64,000 nt of DNA from Shinella yambaruensis (GTDB taxonomy: Bacteria; Pseudomonadota; Alphaproteobacteria; Rhizobiales; Rhizobiaceae), in assembly GCF_022899355.1 (NCBI RefSeq), contig NZ_JALJCK010000012.1, positions 1 to 64,000 of the forward strand. Direction: 5' to 3'. Shown one piece after another: positions 17,048 through 26,380 of this stretch; within the stretch, counting starts at the first letter, position 1, and each line of letters starts with the position of its first letter. Both the position numbers and the translations under genes were made by a program. The notes beneath the pieces are model-generated. The model had not been told where the DNA came from. It did no database searches and saw only the letters and a list, made by a program, of their open reading frames with translations.

Positions 17048-18724
17048 TTACACGTCGCTTTCGATGCGGCCCGCGCCGAGCCGCACGACATGGTCCTGAG
17101 GCGCGATCACGCTTCTGCGGTGGGTGACGGCAAGGATGGTCACGTCGCCGGCAAGGCCGCGGATATGCTGCATGATTCCCGCCTCCGTCGCCTCGTCCAG
17201 CGCCGAGCTCGCCTCGTCGAGGAAGAGGAACTGCGGATCGGCATAGAGCGCGCGGGCGATGGCGATGCGCTGCCGCTCGCCGCCGGAAAGCTTCATGCCC
17301 CGTTCGCCGACCCTTGTCTCGAACCCGTCCGGCAGGCCGTCGATGAAGGCAAGGATCGCCGCTTTTTCCGCCGCGCGCCGCAACCGCTCCGCGTCGAAGG
17401 CGCGGCCGAGCACGATGTTGACGGCGAGCGTGTCGTTGAGCAGCACCGCATCCTGCGGCACGATGCCGACGGCGCCGTACCAGTCGCGCTGGCAGACGCC
17501 ATCGAGATCGATGCCGTCGACGGTGATGCGCCCCGCGGCGGGGCGGATGGATTTCAGCGCGAGGCGCAGCAGCGTCGACTTGCCGGAGCCCGTCTCGCCG
17601 ACGAGATAGGTGATGCGCCCGCGCGTCGCGGCAAAGCCGATCTTCTCGACGCCGCGGCCGTTCTCGTGGGCATAGGAGACATCCTCGAAGGCGAGGCGGC
17701 CGGCCTTCGGCGAAAAGCCGCCCGATGTGCCCGTGTCCGGCTCCTCGGGGGCGGCCCAGATGCGCGCGAGCGGCAGCAGCGAGGCGCGGGCGCGCACTAC
17801 GTTGTCGAGCGCATGGCCGATCATCTCGAAGGGCTGGTTGAGCTGCAGCAGCAGCGTGTTGAACAGCACGATGTCGCCGACGCTGAGATCGCCCGCCCGG
17901 TAGCGCGGCAACAGCAGGAGGAAGGTGACGACGAACTGCACGGCGAGCCCGGCGCCCATCAGCGACGAATAGCCGATGCGCCGGCGGCAGAAGGCCGCCC
18001 AGCTGTCACGCTCCTCGCCGGCCTTTCCGGCAAAGCGCGCCTGCATCCAGCCGTGGCTGCCGAAATGGCGCAGCGTCTCCATGGCCGTCATGGCGTTGCC
18101 GATGAACTTGGCGTTCTCCTGTCCGGCCTCGACGGCCGCGTCGAGATATTTTCGCGTGCGGTGGTTGGCGATGGCCGTCAGCGCGATGAAGCCGCCGCCA
18201 TAGGCGACGACGATCAGCGCGACCTCGATGTCGATCGTCGCCCCCAGCATGGCGATCGCCAGCGTGATCTGCGTGACGCCGGGAATGAAGACGATGAGGG
18301 CGAGCTGCACCAGCGTCATCATCGCGCCCTGGCCGCGCTGGCCGGCGCTTTCGATCTCGGCCGGGTTGTGCTCGGCGAAGAAGGCGGCCTCTTTCTTCAA
18401 CAGCCGCTCGAACAGGCTGGTGCTGGCGATGAAGCTCAGGTTCTCCGCGCTCATGTAGGAGAGGTACTGCACCATGTGCTGCAGGGCCGCGGCCATGCCG
18501 ATGAGCAGCGCATAGACGACGAGGCCGGCCGCCAGCATCTCGGCCATCCGGTCGGCGGTCATGGCGTCGATGAGGCGCGAGAAGAGATAGGGCGCGGCGA
18601 TGGAGGCGATCGCCGAGAGGAAGACGATGACCGAGACAAGCGCCAGCAGGCCGCGCGAGGACCGCCAGTAATTGGCAAGGATGATCTTCACCGGCGCGGC
18701 GATCAGCCGCCAGTCGTCTTTCAT
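17048..18724 (-). CDS. ABC exporter, fused membrane and ATPase domains
   Basis: A 558-residue half-transporter. N-terminal ABC transmembrane type-1 domain (about 20-310) with six spans, starting LLALVSVIVFLSAIASIAAP; C-terminal ATPase with Walker A VGETGSGKST (about 370-379), Q-loop GIVPQDAVLLNDT, signature LSGGERQRIAIARAL and Walker B FLFLDEASSALDE, then the H-loop AVTHRRS. Walker B Glu is intact. The type resembles ATM1/MsbA-like lipid, peptide or glutathione-conjugate exporters, presumably a homodimer. A gap of 67 bases separates it from the hypothetical gene downstream. It is bordered upstream by a large nested repeat. Confidence 0.92.
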   Translation of the reverse strand: MKDDWRLIAAPVKIILANYWRSSRGLLALVSVIVFLSAIASIAAPYLFSRLIDAMTADRMAEMLAAGLVVYALLIGMAAALQHMVQYLSYMSAENLSFIASTSLFERLLKKEAAFFAEHNPAEIESAGQRGQGAMMTLVQLALIVFIPGVTQITLAIAMLGATIDIEVALIVVAYGGGFIALTAIANHRTRKYLDAAVEAGQENAKFIGNAMTAMETLRHFGSHGWMQARFAGKAGEERDSWAAFCRRRIGYSSLMGAGLAVQFVVTFLLLLPRYRAGDLSVGDIVLFNTLLLQLNQPFEMIGHALDNVVRARASLLPLARIWAAPEEPDTGTSGGFSPKAGRLAFEDVSYAHENGRGVEKIGFAATRGRITYLVGETGSGKSTLLRLALKSIRPAAGRITVDGIDLDGVCQRDWYGAVGIVPQDAVLLNDTLAVNIVLGRAFDAERLRRAAEKAAILAFIDGLPDGFETRVGERGMKLSGGERQRIAIARALYADPQFLFLDEASSALDEATEAGIMQHIRGLAGDVTILAVTHRRSVIAPQDHVVRLGAGRIESDV

Positions 18725-18834
18725 GGCGAATCTCCCGGGGAGGATTTTTGGAGGGCTGCATCATGGGAAAGGCGGGATGGGGAGGCAACCCCGCAATGAT
18801 CGCCCTTTTGCCGGGCGCTATCTCCCTCCGCGCC

Positions 18835-19194
18835 ACCCCCCTCTGCCCTGCCGGGCATCTCCCCCTCAAGGGTAGGCGAATTGCATATGACAGCACGCTG
18901 CTGCTTTCCCCTTCTCCCCCGCGGGGAGAAGGTGGCCCGAAGGGCCGGATGAGGGGGGCTTGCACACCGTCTGACGTCTGTGCCACCCCCTCATCCCGCT
19001 GCCGCGACCTTCTCCCCGTGGGGAGAAGGGGCAAGACGCGTCGCCTCATTCCATATGCAATTCGCCTGCCCTCAAGGGGGGAGATCGGCAGGTGGTGGGA
19101 CCTTCGCTCATATCGAGCCGTTGGAGATGGGCGAAACCGCGCCCCATCCGATCTCCCCCCTTGAGGGGGAGATGCCCGGCAGGGCAGAGGGGGG
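18835..19194. repeat. Nested mosaic inverted-repeat cluster
   Basis: Three layers of inverted repeats fit inside each other. Outer arms: CTGCCCTGCCGGGCATCTCC (18843-18862) and its complement near 19171-19190. Middle arms: GGCGAATTGCATATG (about 18875-18889) and its complement at about 19053-19067. Inner: two facing CCCCTCATCC/CCTTCTCCCC hairpin units around 18905-19030. A further GGGGGGAGATCGG/GATCTCCCCCC pair frames 19075-19160. No coding potential. The same layers recur at 32283-32840. Confidence 0.85.
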
Positions 19195-19210
19195 TCGGTA
19201 CGGCGCCCCG

Positions 19211-21544
19211 CTACGGCAGCGTATAGGCGATGACGTAGTCGCCCGGCTTGGTGCCGACCGAGCCGTGGCCGCCGGCGACGATCAGCACATATTGCTTGTC
19301 GCCGACCGTGTAGGTCATCGGCGTGGCCTGGCCGCCGGCCGGAAGGCGGGCTTCCCACAGCTGGCGGCCGCTCGTCAGGTCGTAGGCGCGCAGGTAATCG
19401 TCCACCGCCGCGCCGAGGAAGGCGACGCCGCCCTTGGTGATGATGGGGCCGCCGATGCCCGGCACGCCGACCTTGAAGGGCAGCGGCAGCGGCGTCATGT
19501 CCATGACCGTGCCGTTCTTGTGCTTGTAGGCGATCTCGCCGGTGGCAAGGTTCGCGCCGGCGACATAGCCCCATGGCGGCGCCTGGCAGGGAATGCCGAG
19601 CGGGCCGAGGAACGGGCCCATGAACACGCCGTAGGGCGCGCCCTCGTTGCGGTTGAGGCCCTGCTCGGAGCCCTTCTCGTCCTGGCCCTTCGGCGGGATC
19701 TGGTCACGCGGCACGAGGCGGGAGGTGAAGGCGAGGTAGGTCGGCATGCCGAACATCACCTGCCGCTCCGGATCGACCGCGACGGAACCCCAGTTGAACG
19801 TGCCGAAATTGCCGGGATAGACGAGCGTGCCCTGCAGCGAGGGCGGCGTATAGCGGCCCTCGTATTTCAACGACAGGAAATCGATGCGGCAGGCGAGCTG
19901 GTCGAACATCGTCACGCCCCACATGTTCTTTTCCGTCAGCGGCGGCGGCGAGAAGGTGAGGTCGGAAATCGGCTGGGTGGGCGCCGTGAAATCTTCCGGG
20001 ATCGCCCCGGTCGGCGCCGGTATCTCCTCGATGGGGATGATCGGCTCGCCGGTGCGCCGGTCGAGCACGTAGATGTCGCCCTGCTTGGTCGGGCCGACGA
20101 GGGCGGGGATGGTGGCGCCGTCCTTCGTGATGTCGATCAGCGCCGGCTGGGCCGGCACGTCCATGTCCCACAGGTCGTGGTGCACCGTCTGGCGCACCCA
20201 GCGCACCGCGCCCGTTCCGATGTCGAGCGCGACGATGGAGGAGGAGTATTTCTCCACATGCTCGCTGCGGCCCATGCCGAGCTGGTCCGGCACGCGGTTG
20301 CCGAGGGGGATGTAGACGAGGCCGAGCGCGTCGTCATAGCTGAAGACGGACCAGGAATTCGGCGAGTTCACCGTATAGACCTGCCCCTCGGGCAGCGGCG
20401 TCGTGACGTCGGGATTGCCGGAATCCCAGTTCCAGACGAGGGCGCCGGTATTGACGTCGAAGGCGCGGATGACGCCCGACTGCGACTGGGTCGAGTAGTT
20501 GTCGTTCACCGCGCCGCCGATGATGATCTTTCCGTCGGTGATGACGGGCGGCGAGGTGGAATAGTAGTAGCCGGCCGGGTTGTAGGGCATGCCCTGTTCG
20601 AGCTGCAGCACGCCGTTCTCGGCAAAGCTCGTGCAGACGTCGCCGGTCGCCGCGTCGAGCGCGATCAGCCGGGCGTCCGAGGTCGGCAGGTAGACGCGGG
20701 CGGCGCAGGTGGCGCCGGCCGCCGCGGCCGGATCGGCATAGTAGGTCACGCCGCGGCAGGTCTGGTGCTGGCGGTCCGGGTTCATGCCGGAGTTGGAATC
20801 GTACTTCCATTTCTCCTTGCCGGTCGCCGCGTCGAGCGCGATCGCCCAGTTGTGCGGCGTGCACATGTAGAGCGTGTCGCCGATCTTCAGCGGCGTCACC
20901 TGGTAGGTGGTCTCGCCGACATCGTCCGGCAGCTTCACGTCGCCGGTCTGGTATTGCCAGGCGACCTTGAGCGTGCCGACATTGTCGGTGTTGATCTGGT
21001 CGAGCGGCGAGTAGCGCTGGCCGTACGGCGTGCGGCCGTACTGGTGCCATTCGCCGGCCGGCACGTTGCCGCCGAGGGCGGGTGTGGCGTTGGCGACGTC
21101 GGTCGGCAGGCTGCCGGCCACGTCGTGCGGGTCCTGTGTCATCGCAAAGCCGGCAACGCCGATGGAGACGAGGACGGCAACGGCGAGCGGCAGGGCCGAG
21201 GCCGGGTAGGGCGTGCCGGTGGGGCTGGAAAAGCCGAGCGGGCGGCGGATGGCCGGCAGCATCAGCCACAGGCCGAGGAGCACGATGACGCCGCCGCGCG
21301 GGCCGAGCTGCCACCAGTCGAAACCGACCTCCCAGATCGCCCAGCCGAGCGAACCGAGGATGACGAGGGCATAAAGCCAGAGCGCCGCGCCGGAGCGGCG
21401 CAGGAGCAGCACGGCCGTGACGAGGAAGGCAAGGCCGGTGACGAGATAATAGGGGCTGCCGCCGAGCGACAGCAGCCACCCGCCTCCGCCCGTCAGCACC
21501 AATCCGATGATGGCGATGAGGGCGGCGGTCAGCGTGAGCAACAT
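19211..21544 (-). CDS. gcd: Membrane-bound PQQ-dependent dehydrogenase (glucose type)
   Basis: A 777-residue quinoprotein of the membrane-bound glucose/quinate/shikimate dehydrogenase family. Residues 1-140 contain about five hydrophobic spans (LTLTAALIAIIGLVLTGGGG first); the rest is the periplasmic eight-bladed propeller binding PQQ. Family segments include GGNVPAGEWHQYGRTPYGQRYSPLDQI (about 150-176), AQLGRSEH-like ring QLGMGRSEHVEKYSSS, and TGSxW-type blades such as WDMDVPAQPALID. It oxidises an aldose in the periplasm and passes electrons to ubiquinone, so acidification of the medium and mineral phosphate release are typical outcomes. Start chosen at the first membrane span, 19 codons inside the longest frame. 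No pqq biosynthesis genes nearby. Confidence 0.92.
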   Translation of the reverse strand: MLLTLTAALIAIIGLVLTGGGGWLLSLGGSPYYLVTGLAFLVTAVLLLRRSGAALWLYALVILGSLGWAIWEVGFDWWQLGPRGGVIVLLGLWLMLPAIRRPLGFSSPTGTPYPASALPLAVAVLVSIGVAGFAMTQDPHDVAGSLPTDVANATPALGGNVPAGEWHQYGRTPYGQRYSPLDQINTDNVGTLKVAWQYQTGDVKLPDDVGETTYQVTPLKIGDTLYMCTPHNWAIALDAATGKEKWKYDSNSGMNPDRQHQTCRGVTYYADPAAAAGATCAARVYLPTSDARLIALDAATGDVCTSFAENGVLQLEQGMPYNPAGYYYSTSPPVITDGKIIIGGAVNDNYSTQSQSGVIRAFDVNTGALVWNWDSGNPDVTTPLPEGQVYTVNSPNSWSVFSYDDALGLVYIPLGNRVPDQLGMGRSEHVEKYSSSIVALDIGTGAVRWVRQTVHHDLWDMDVPAQPALIDITKDGATIPALVGPTKQGDIYVLDRRTGEPIIPIEEIPAPTGAIPEDFTAPTQPISDLTFSPPPLTEKNMWGVTMFDQLACRIDFLSLKYEGRYTPPSLQGTLVYPGNFGTFNWGSVAVDPERQVMFGMPTYLAFTSRLVPRDQIPPKGQDEKGSEQGLNRNEGAPYGVFMGPFLGPLGIPCQAPPWGYVAGANLATGEIAYKHKNGTVMDMTPLPLPFKVGVPGIGGPIITKGGVAFLGAAVDDYLRAYDLTSGRQLWEARLPAGGQATPMTYTVGDKQYVLIVAGGHGSVGTKPGDYVIAYTLP

Positions 21545-21714
21545 GGGGATCTCCGTTGGTGCTGCCGGCCAAGGAGGAGGCCGACAAGACGTCCGGCTCA
21601 AGGAGGGACGACGGAGAAATTAGGGCAGAATCGTGGCGCTTCAATCCCGGGAAAAGGGGGAGGAAGAAATTATACTATTCCACTCATGTTTTTGGGGCGA
21701 GGCCCTTGCCAGGG

Positions 21715-21950
21715 AGCTTGCCCCTCACCCTAACCCTCTCCCCGCAAGCGGCAGGGCTACCGCATAGGGAATGCGGCATCACCGCTCTTCCCTTCTCCCC
21801 CGCGGGGAGAAGGTGGCCCGAAGGGTCGGATGAGGGGGTGGCTCGGACGGATCGTTTGCGCCTTCGCCATCCCCCTCATCCGCCTGCCGGCACCTTCTCC
21901 CCGCGGAGGAGAAGGGGATAGGGCAACGGTTTCCTTCCATAGGCGATGCC
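21715..21950. repeat. Mosaic palindromic repeat cluster
   Basis: Several hairpin units in a row: a CCCTCTCCCCGCAAGCGG unit, a CCCTTCTCCCCCGCGGGGAG unit with the GGTGGCCCGAAGGGTCGG tail, and the CCTTCGCCATCCCCCTCATC unit also found at 1-80. It separates the dehydrogenase promoter region from the end of selO and holds no gene. Confidence 0.85.
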
Positions 21951-21997
21951 CGGCGCACAAGGCGGGAGGCGCCGGAAAAAGGGTGTAGTTTGCCCCC

Positions 21998-23509
21998 TCA
22001 CGTCCCGCAGAAGGTCGCGGTGATCTCCTCGCCGGGCTTCGGTGGCACGGCATAGGCGGCGAAGGCCGGCTGGTCGTCGTAGGGCCGCGCCAGCACGTCG
22101 TTCAGCGCCGTAAACAGCGAGAAATCGCCATGGTCGACCGCCGCCGCCAGCGCCTCCTCGACCTTGTGGTTGCGCGGGATGAAGGCGGGATTGACGCGGC
22201 GCATCGCCGTAGCGCGCGCCTCGGCCGTCCCGGCTTCCCGCGTCAGCCGCGCGCGCCAGAGGGCAAGCCAGGGCGTGAGCGCGCCGGGCGTTTCGAGGAG
22301 GTCTTGCAGCGCGTCGTCCGCCGCCGCGCCTTCGGCCGCGTCGGCAAGGCGCCGGAAGGCGAGCGTATAGTCGGCCTTCTGCTCGTAGAGCGTCACGAGC
22401 AGGTCGCGGATCAGGCCCTGGTCGTCGTCCTCCTCGTCCGCGCCAAGGCCGATCTTCGCCCGGATCACCGCCTTCCAATGCGCCTGGAAGCGCTCCATGA
22501 AGCGGCCGACCGCCGAATTCGCCATCTCCACCGCCTTGTCCTGGTCGTCGGAAAGAAGGGCAAGCAGCGCCTCGGCGAGGCGCGCGATGTTCCACTGGCC
22601 GATCATCGGCTGGTTGCCGAAAGCATAGCGCCCGTTGCGGTCGATGGAGGAATAGACGGTGCGCGGGTCGTAGCGGTCCATGAAGGCGCAGGGGCCGAAA
22701 TCGATCGTCTCGCCCGAGATCGTCATGTTGTCGGTGTTCATCACGCCGTGGATGAAGCCGACGCCGAGCCACCGGGCGATCAGCGAGGCCTGCCGGTCGG
22801 CGACGGCGTCCAGCAGCGCGAGATAGGGCTGCTCCGCGCCCTTCAGCGCCGGATAGTGCCGGTCGATGACATGGTCGGCGAGCACGCGCACATTGTCCGT
22901 GTCGCTGCGCGCGGCAAAGAACTGGAAGGTGCCGACGCGGACATGGCTGGCGGCGACGCGGGTGAAGACGGCGCCCGGCAGCACGCGGTCGCGATAGACC
23001 GGCTGGCCTGTGGCGACGGCCGCCAGCGCCCGCGTCGTCGGAATGCCGAGCGCATGCATGGCCTCGCTGACGATATATTCGCGCAGCACCGGCCCGAGCG
23101 CCGCCCGCCCGTCGCCGCGGCGCGAATAGGGCGTCTGGCCGGCGCCCTTCAGCTGGATGTCGCGCCGCCGGCCGTCGCGGTCGATCACCTCGCCGAGAAG
23201 GATCGCCCGCCCGTCGCCGAGCTGCGGCACGAACTGGCCGAACTGGTGGCCGGCATAGGCCATGGCGAGCGGCAGCGAACCGGGCAGCGCCACGTTGCCG
23301 GAGAAGTAACCCGCGCCGTGCCGCTCCAGCGCATCCGCATCAAGGCCGAGCTCCCCGGCAAGCGCCCGGTTGAACGCGACGAGCCGCGGCGCCTCCACCG
23401 GGCTCGGATCGACCGGGGCGAAGAAGACGTCCGGCAGGCGCGCATAGCTGTTGTCGAAGGCAACGGGCCTGCCGTCGTCGCCGTGCTGCGGGTTGGTGGC
23501 GTTGCTCAT
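21998..23509 (-). CDS. selO: Protein adenylyltransferase SelO (YdiU/UPF0061)
   Basis: A 503-residue pseudokinase-fold enzyme that transfers AMP from ATP to Ser/Thr/Tyr of target proteins. Recognisable blocks: FGQFVPQLGDGRAILLGEV (about 85-105), QLKGAGQTPYSRRGDGRAALG (about 115-135, nucleotide loop), VATGQPVYRD, and the catalytic block HGVMNTDNMTISGETIDFGPCAFMD (about 245-270) with the metal-binding Asn and Asp. It ends ATFCGT: bacterial SelO has Cys where the animal protein has selenocysteine. Linked to redox stress in other bacteria. Monocistronic, flanked by mosaic repeats downstream. Confidence 0.94.
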   Translation of the reverse strand: MSNATNPQHGDDGRPVAFDNSYARLPDVFFAPVDPSPVEAPRLVAFNRALAGELGLDADALERHGAGYFSGNVALPGSLPLAMAYAGHQFGQFVPQLGDGRAILLGEVIDRDGRRRDIQLKGAGQTPYSRRGDGRAALGPVLREYIVSEAMHALGIPTTRALAAVATGQPVYRDRVLPGAVFTRVAASHVRVGTFQFFAARSDTDNVRVLADHVIDRHYPALKGAEQPYLALLDAVADRQASLIARWLGVGFIHGVMNTDNMTISGETIDFGPCAFMDRYDPRTVYSSIDRNGRYAFGNQPMIGQWNIARLAEALLALLSDDQDKAVEMANSAVGRFMERFQAHWKAVIRAKIGLGADEEDDDQGLIRDLLVTLYEQKADYTLAFRRLADAAEGAAADDALQDLLETPGALTPWLALWRARLTREAGTAEARATAMRRVNPAFIPRNHKVEEALAAAVDHGDFSLFTALNDVLARPYDDQPAFAAYAVPPKPGEEITATFCGT

Positions 23510-23665
23510 GGCATCCTCTTGCGGCGTTCGCGTCTCGTTTCCCTATAGGTAGCGACAAGCGGCCGGATTGAAAGGGCCGGCGGCGGGGCGCTCGCTTGCC
23601 GGCCCCTTTGCGCGGTGCTAGCGTCCGGGAAAAGCCATGCCGGTTCAACAGTCGGGGTTCTACAG

Positions 23666-24145
23666 ATGCGTGCGCTCGCCGTCCTTTTGCTGTTCCCGTC
23701 CGTCGCCTTCGCGGAAACCTGCGGCGCCTGGAGCGCCGGCATTTCCGAGGAGGAGGAGGGGCCTGTCATGGTGGCCTCGGTCTGCGTGGGGACCGGGACG
23801 CGGGAAAGCAACCTCTTCCTGAAATGCGGCCCGGAAGACCGGCTCAGCCTGCGGTTCCTCGCCGCCGCGGCGCTGGATTTCCCGCCGGGCGACGGCGGGG
23901 ACTTCTCCAGCCCGCTGCGCCTTTCCGTCGATGGCGAGGCCTTCGACCGGCCGGCGCATTTCGAGGCGATGGACGGCGCGATGGTCAGCGAATTCCCGAT
24001 AACCGGCCCGCTGGTCGACCGCCTCAAGGCCGGCAGGGCGCTGACCATCGCCTATCCGGCAACGACATTCGAACCGCTCGCCTTCCCCCTCACGGGGTCG
24101 AAGGCGGCGATAGACAAGCTGGCGGCGGCCTGCGCCGGCTCCTGA
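23666..24145 (+). CDS. Secreted hypothetical protein
   Basis: A 159-residue protein with signal peptide MRALAVLLLFPSVAFA (cleavage about residue 16). Mature chain has three pairs of potential disulphide cysteines (TCGAWS, SVCVG, KCG, AACAGS). Predicted mostly beta with the segment SLRFLAAAALDFPPGDGG. No family recognised. It precedes the caspase-like gene by 137 bases on the same strand; both products are exported, so shared function is possible but unproven. The start at the signal peptide is preferred to an ATG 17 codons upstream. Confidence 0.7.
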   Translation: MRALAVLLLFPSVAFAETCGAWSAGISEEEEGPVMVASVCVGTGTRESNLFLKCGPEDRLSLRFLAAAALDFPPGDGGDFSSPLRLSVDGEAFDRPAHFEAMDGAMVSEFPITGPLVDRLKAGRALTIAYPATTFEPLAFPLTGSKAAIDKLAAACAGS

Positions 24146-24282
24146 CGCCCGTCGCCGGCCGGCATGGAATTTCACGGCCTTCTGAATAAGCGGGCGGCAC
24201 CGTCCGTCCCCTTCTTCAGGCATGCATTGGTGAGCGAATGTCCGGTTGCCGGCGAGCCGGGACCGTGTCTCGGGAGGGTATC

Positions 24283-26355
24283 GTGCAGCGGAATGTCCAT
24301 CGGTGGGTCGCGGCGCTTGCCGCCTGTCTTCTTCTCCTCGTCGCGCCGGCCGCCGTCGCCGCCGAACGCTACGCGCTCCTCATCGGCAATGCCGAATACG
24401 AGGACGCCGAGCCGCTGGAAAATCCGCTCAACGACATCGACCTCGTGGGCGAGGCGCTGGAGCGGGTGGAGTTCGACGTGACGCGCGTCACCGATGCCGA
24501 CCATCTCGGCATGCTCTCCGCGCTCAACAATTTCACGCGGCTGGCGGAGAAGGCGGAGGACCCGGTGCTCTTCGTCTATTTCTCCGGCTATGCGGTGCAG
24601 ATCGACGGCGACAATTTCCTGCTGCCGGTCGATGCCTCCGGCCGCACCGTGACGGGCCTGCGCAACCGCTCGCTGCCCGTCTCCGAGATCACGAAGACGC
24701 TGCGCGGGCTCGGCAAGGGCCTCAAGGTCGTGCTCTTCGACGCGGCGCATGAAAACCCCTTCCTCACGCTGCGCGACATCCCGGACGGGCTTGCCGAGCC
24801 GAAGGACGCCGGGGACGTGCACTATGCCTATGCCGCCGCGCCCGGCACCGCCTACGACTACGAGGGAACGCCGATCAGCCCCTTCGCCTCGGCCTTCGTC
24901 GATGCGATCAGCATTCCCGGCATCGTGCTGGAGGAGGCCTTCCGCAAGGTGAGCGAGATCGTCAAGGAGCGCAGCAAGGGCCGGCAGGAGACCTGGCAGA
25001 GCGATGCCGACTACGGCAAGTTCGCCCTGAGCCCGAAGGACGACAAGGTCGACGAGGCCGAGATCGCCTTCTACGAATTCGCCGCGCTCGCCGACAACCG
25101 CGAGGCCTACGACCGCTATCTCGGCCGTTATCCCGAGGGCGTCTTCGCCTATGTCGCCAAGCGCAAGATCGACCTTCTCGCCGGCCGCTTTTCCCGCGAC
25201 CACGAGGATGGCGGCGAGATGCCCTATCTGACGGTCTCCAACGACCGGCGCGATCCCTGCGGGCGCATCACCTTCGGCGATTACGCGCAGGACCGCCGGC
25301 TCTCCGACGTCTACAAGGACGGCCAGCTGGTGCTGATCGACGTGCGCTTCTGGTATCCGCCGGAAGGCTGCGACTATCTCTCCTACTTCACGACCGTCTA
25401 TTCGCACGAGCGGCTGCGCAACGTCATCACCGCGGCGAGCATCCCCGAGCGGCGCATCTATGTCGGGAGCCGGGACGATCTCAGCCCCAGCGAGGAACGC
25501 GCGATCTACGACTATTTCGACGAGGATCGCCGCGGCTACGCGCAATCCCTGATGTTCCGCGCGATCAACGAGGAACGCCGTCACAGCCTCGGCGTCGCGA
25601 TCAAGACGCCGGACGACAGGGCCCGCGAATATGTCGACGAGGTGGACTGCGGCGACGGGTGCCTGCGCGTGCGCGGCCTCGTGCGCCTGCGCGACAACAG
25701 CGTGCGCGCGCTGGAGGACTACGAGTTCGACTTCGTCGACGTGCGCCGCCTCGGCCTTTACGACAAGTACCGCGCCGCGCTGCGCGACTTCCCGGAGGAC
25801 GAGCATGCGGGGAGCAGTGATGCCGCCCTGGGTGTGAAGGCGGACGACTATGCGGCGGCGGGCGGCGCCGTGAGCCACGAGACGAACGCCTATGGCGAAA
25901 CCGCCGCCTCCGGCCATGACGACGGCTACGGCAAGGACGCCGACCCCTACCGCGCCGTGCGCACGGTCGGCGGCTGGGAGGTCGTCGCCGACTTCTCCGG
26001 CGACCGCCGCTTCCTGAACTGCCGCGCCACGCGCCGCGGCGAGGGCGGGCGCCACGCCGCCTTCCGCTGGTACGACGACGGCCACGTCACCTTCGGCTTC
26101 CAGGACACGGCCTACGACTACCGCGACGACTACACGAGCGATGCGCGATACTGGATCGACGACGGCGAGGGCTACGACATCAAGGGCAAGGCCTACGGCC
26201 ACCAGGAGATCGCCTACGACCTCGGCCGCGACCGCTCGGTGATCGACGCGCTGAAGCGGGGCAACCACATCCGTATCGGCGACGTGCGGACGAGCCTGAA
26301 AGGATCCAGCGCCATGCTGAGCGATCTGCAGGCCTGTGTGGGGGCGTTCCGGTAG
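24283..26355 (+). CDS. Secreted caspase-fold protein lacking the catalytic His-Cys dyad
   Basis: A 690-residue protein. GTG start at 24283 is set by CGGGAGGG five bases upstream and begins a signal peptide (hydrophobic core LAACLLLLVAPAAVAA, cleaved about residue 27). Residues 28-220 are a peptidase C14 caspase-like domain: ERYALLIGNAEYEDAEPLEN is the first strand/loop, with the p20 pattern NPLNDIDLVGEAL. In active family members the histidine is in YFSGHG/A and the cysteine in LDAC; here these read YFSGYA (Tyr103) and LFDAAHEN (Ala155), so both catalytic residues are missing. Residues beyond 260 form a long acidic, Tyr/Asp-rich tail, with Cys pairs (DCGDGCLR). Probably a non-enzymatic binding or scaffold protein in the periplasm. 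Confidence 0.85.
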   Translation: MQRNVHRWVAALAACLLLLVAPAAVAAERYALLIGNAEYEDAEPLENPLNDIDLVGEALERVEFDVTRVTDADHLGMLSALNNFTRLAEKAEDPVLFVYFSGYAVQIDGDNFLLPVDASGRTVTGLRNRSLPVSEITKTLRGLGKGLKVVLFDAAHENPFLTLRDIPDGLAEPKDAGDVHYAYAAAPGTAYDYEGTPISPFASAFVDAISIPGIVLEEAFRKVSEIVKERSKGRQETWQSDADYGKFALSPKDDKVDEAEIAFYEFAALADNREAYDRYLGRYPEGVFAYVAKRKIDLLAGRFSRDHEDGGEMPYLTVSNDRRDPCGRITFGDYAQDRRLSDVYKDGQLVLIDVRFWYPPEGCDYLSYFTTVYSHERLRNVITAASIPERRIYVGSRDDLSPSEERAIYDYFDEDRRGYAQSLMFRAINEERRHSLGVAIKTPDDRAREYVDEVDCGDGCLRVRGLVRLRDNSVRALEDYEFDFVDVRRLGLYDKYRAALRDFPEDEHAGSSDAALGVKADDYAAAGGAVSHETNAYGETAASGHDDGYGKDADPYRAVRTVGGWEVVADFSGDRRFLNCRATRRGEGGRHAAFRWYDDGHVTFGFQDTAYDYRDDYTSDARYWIDDGEGYDIKGKAYGHQEIAYDLGRDRSVIDALKRGNHIRIGDVRTSLKGSSAMLSDLQACVGAFR

Positions 26356-26380
26356 GGGCGTCGCCTGCTCTTGCGGTGGG

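Noticed and set aside
18835..19194. CRISPR array
   Set aside because: Repeats are inverted and of different lengths, without regular spacing or unique spacers; no cas genes in the window.
18980..21733. Plus-strand open frame opposite the PQQ dehydrogenase
   Set aside because: It is antisense to a gene with clear family motifs and is extremely rich in Arg, Gly, His and Val; no ribosome site.
21998..23509. Selenocysteine codon in SelO
   Set aside because: The C-terminal position is encoded as Cys (ATFCGT) and the frame has no in-frame TGA before the stop.
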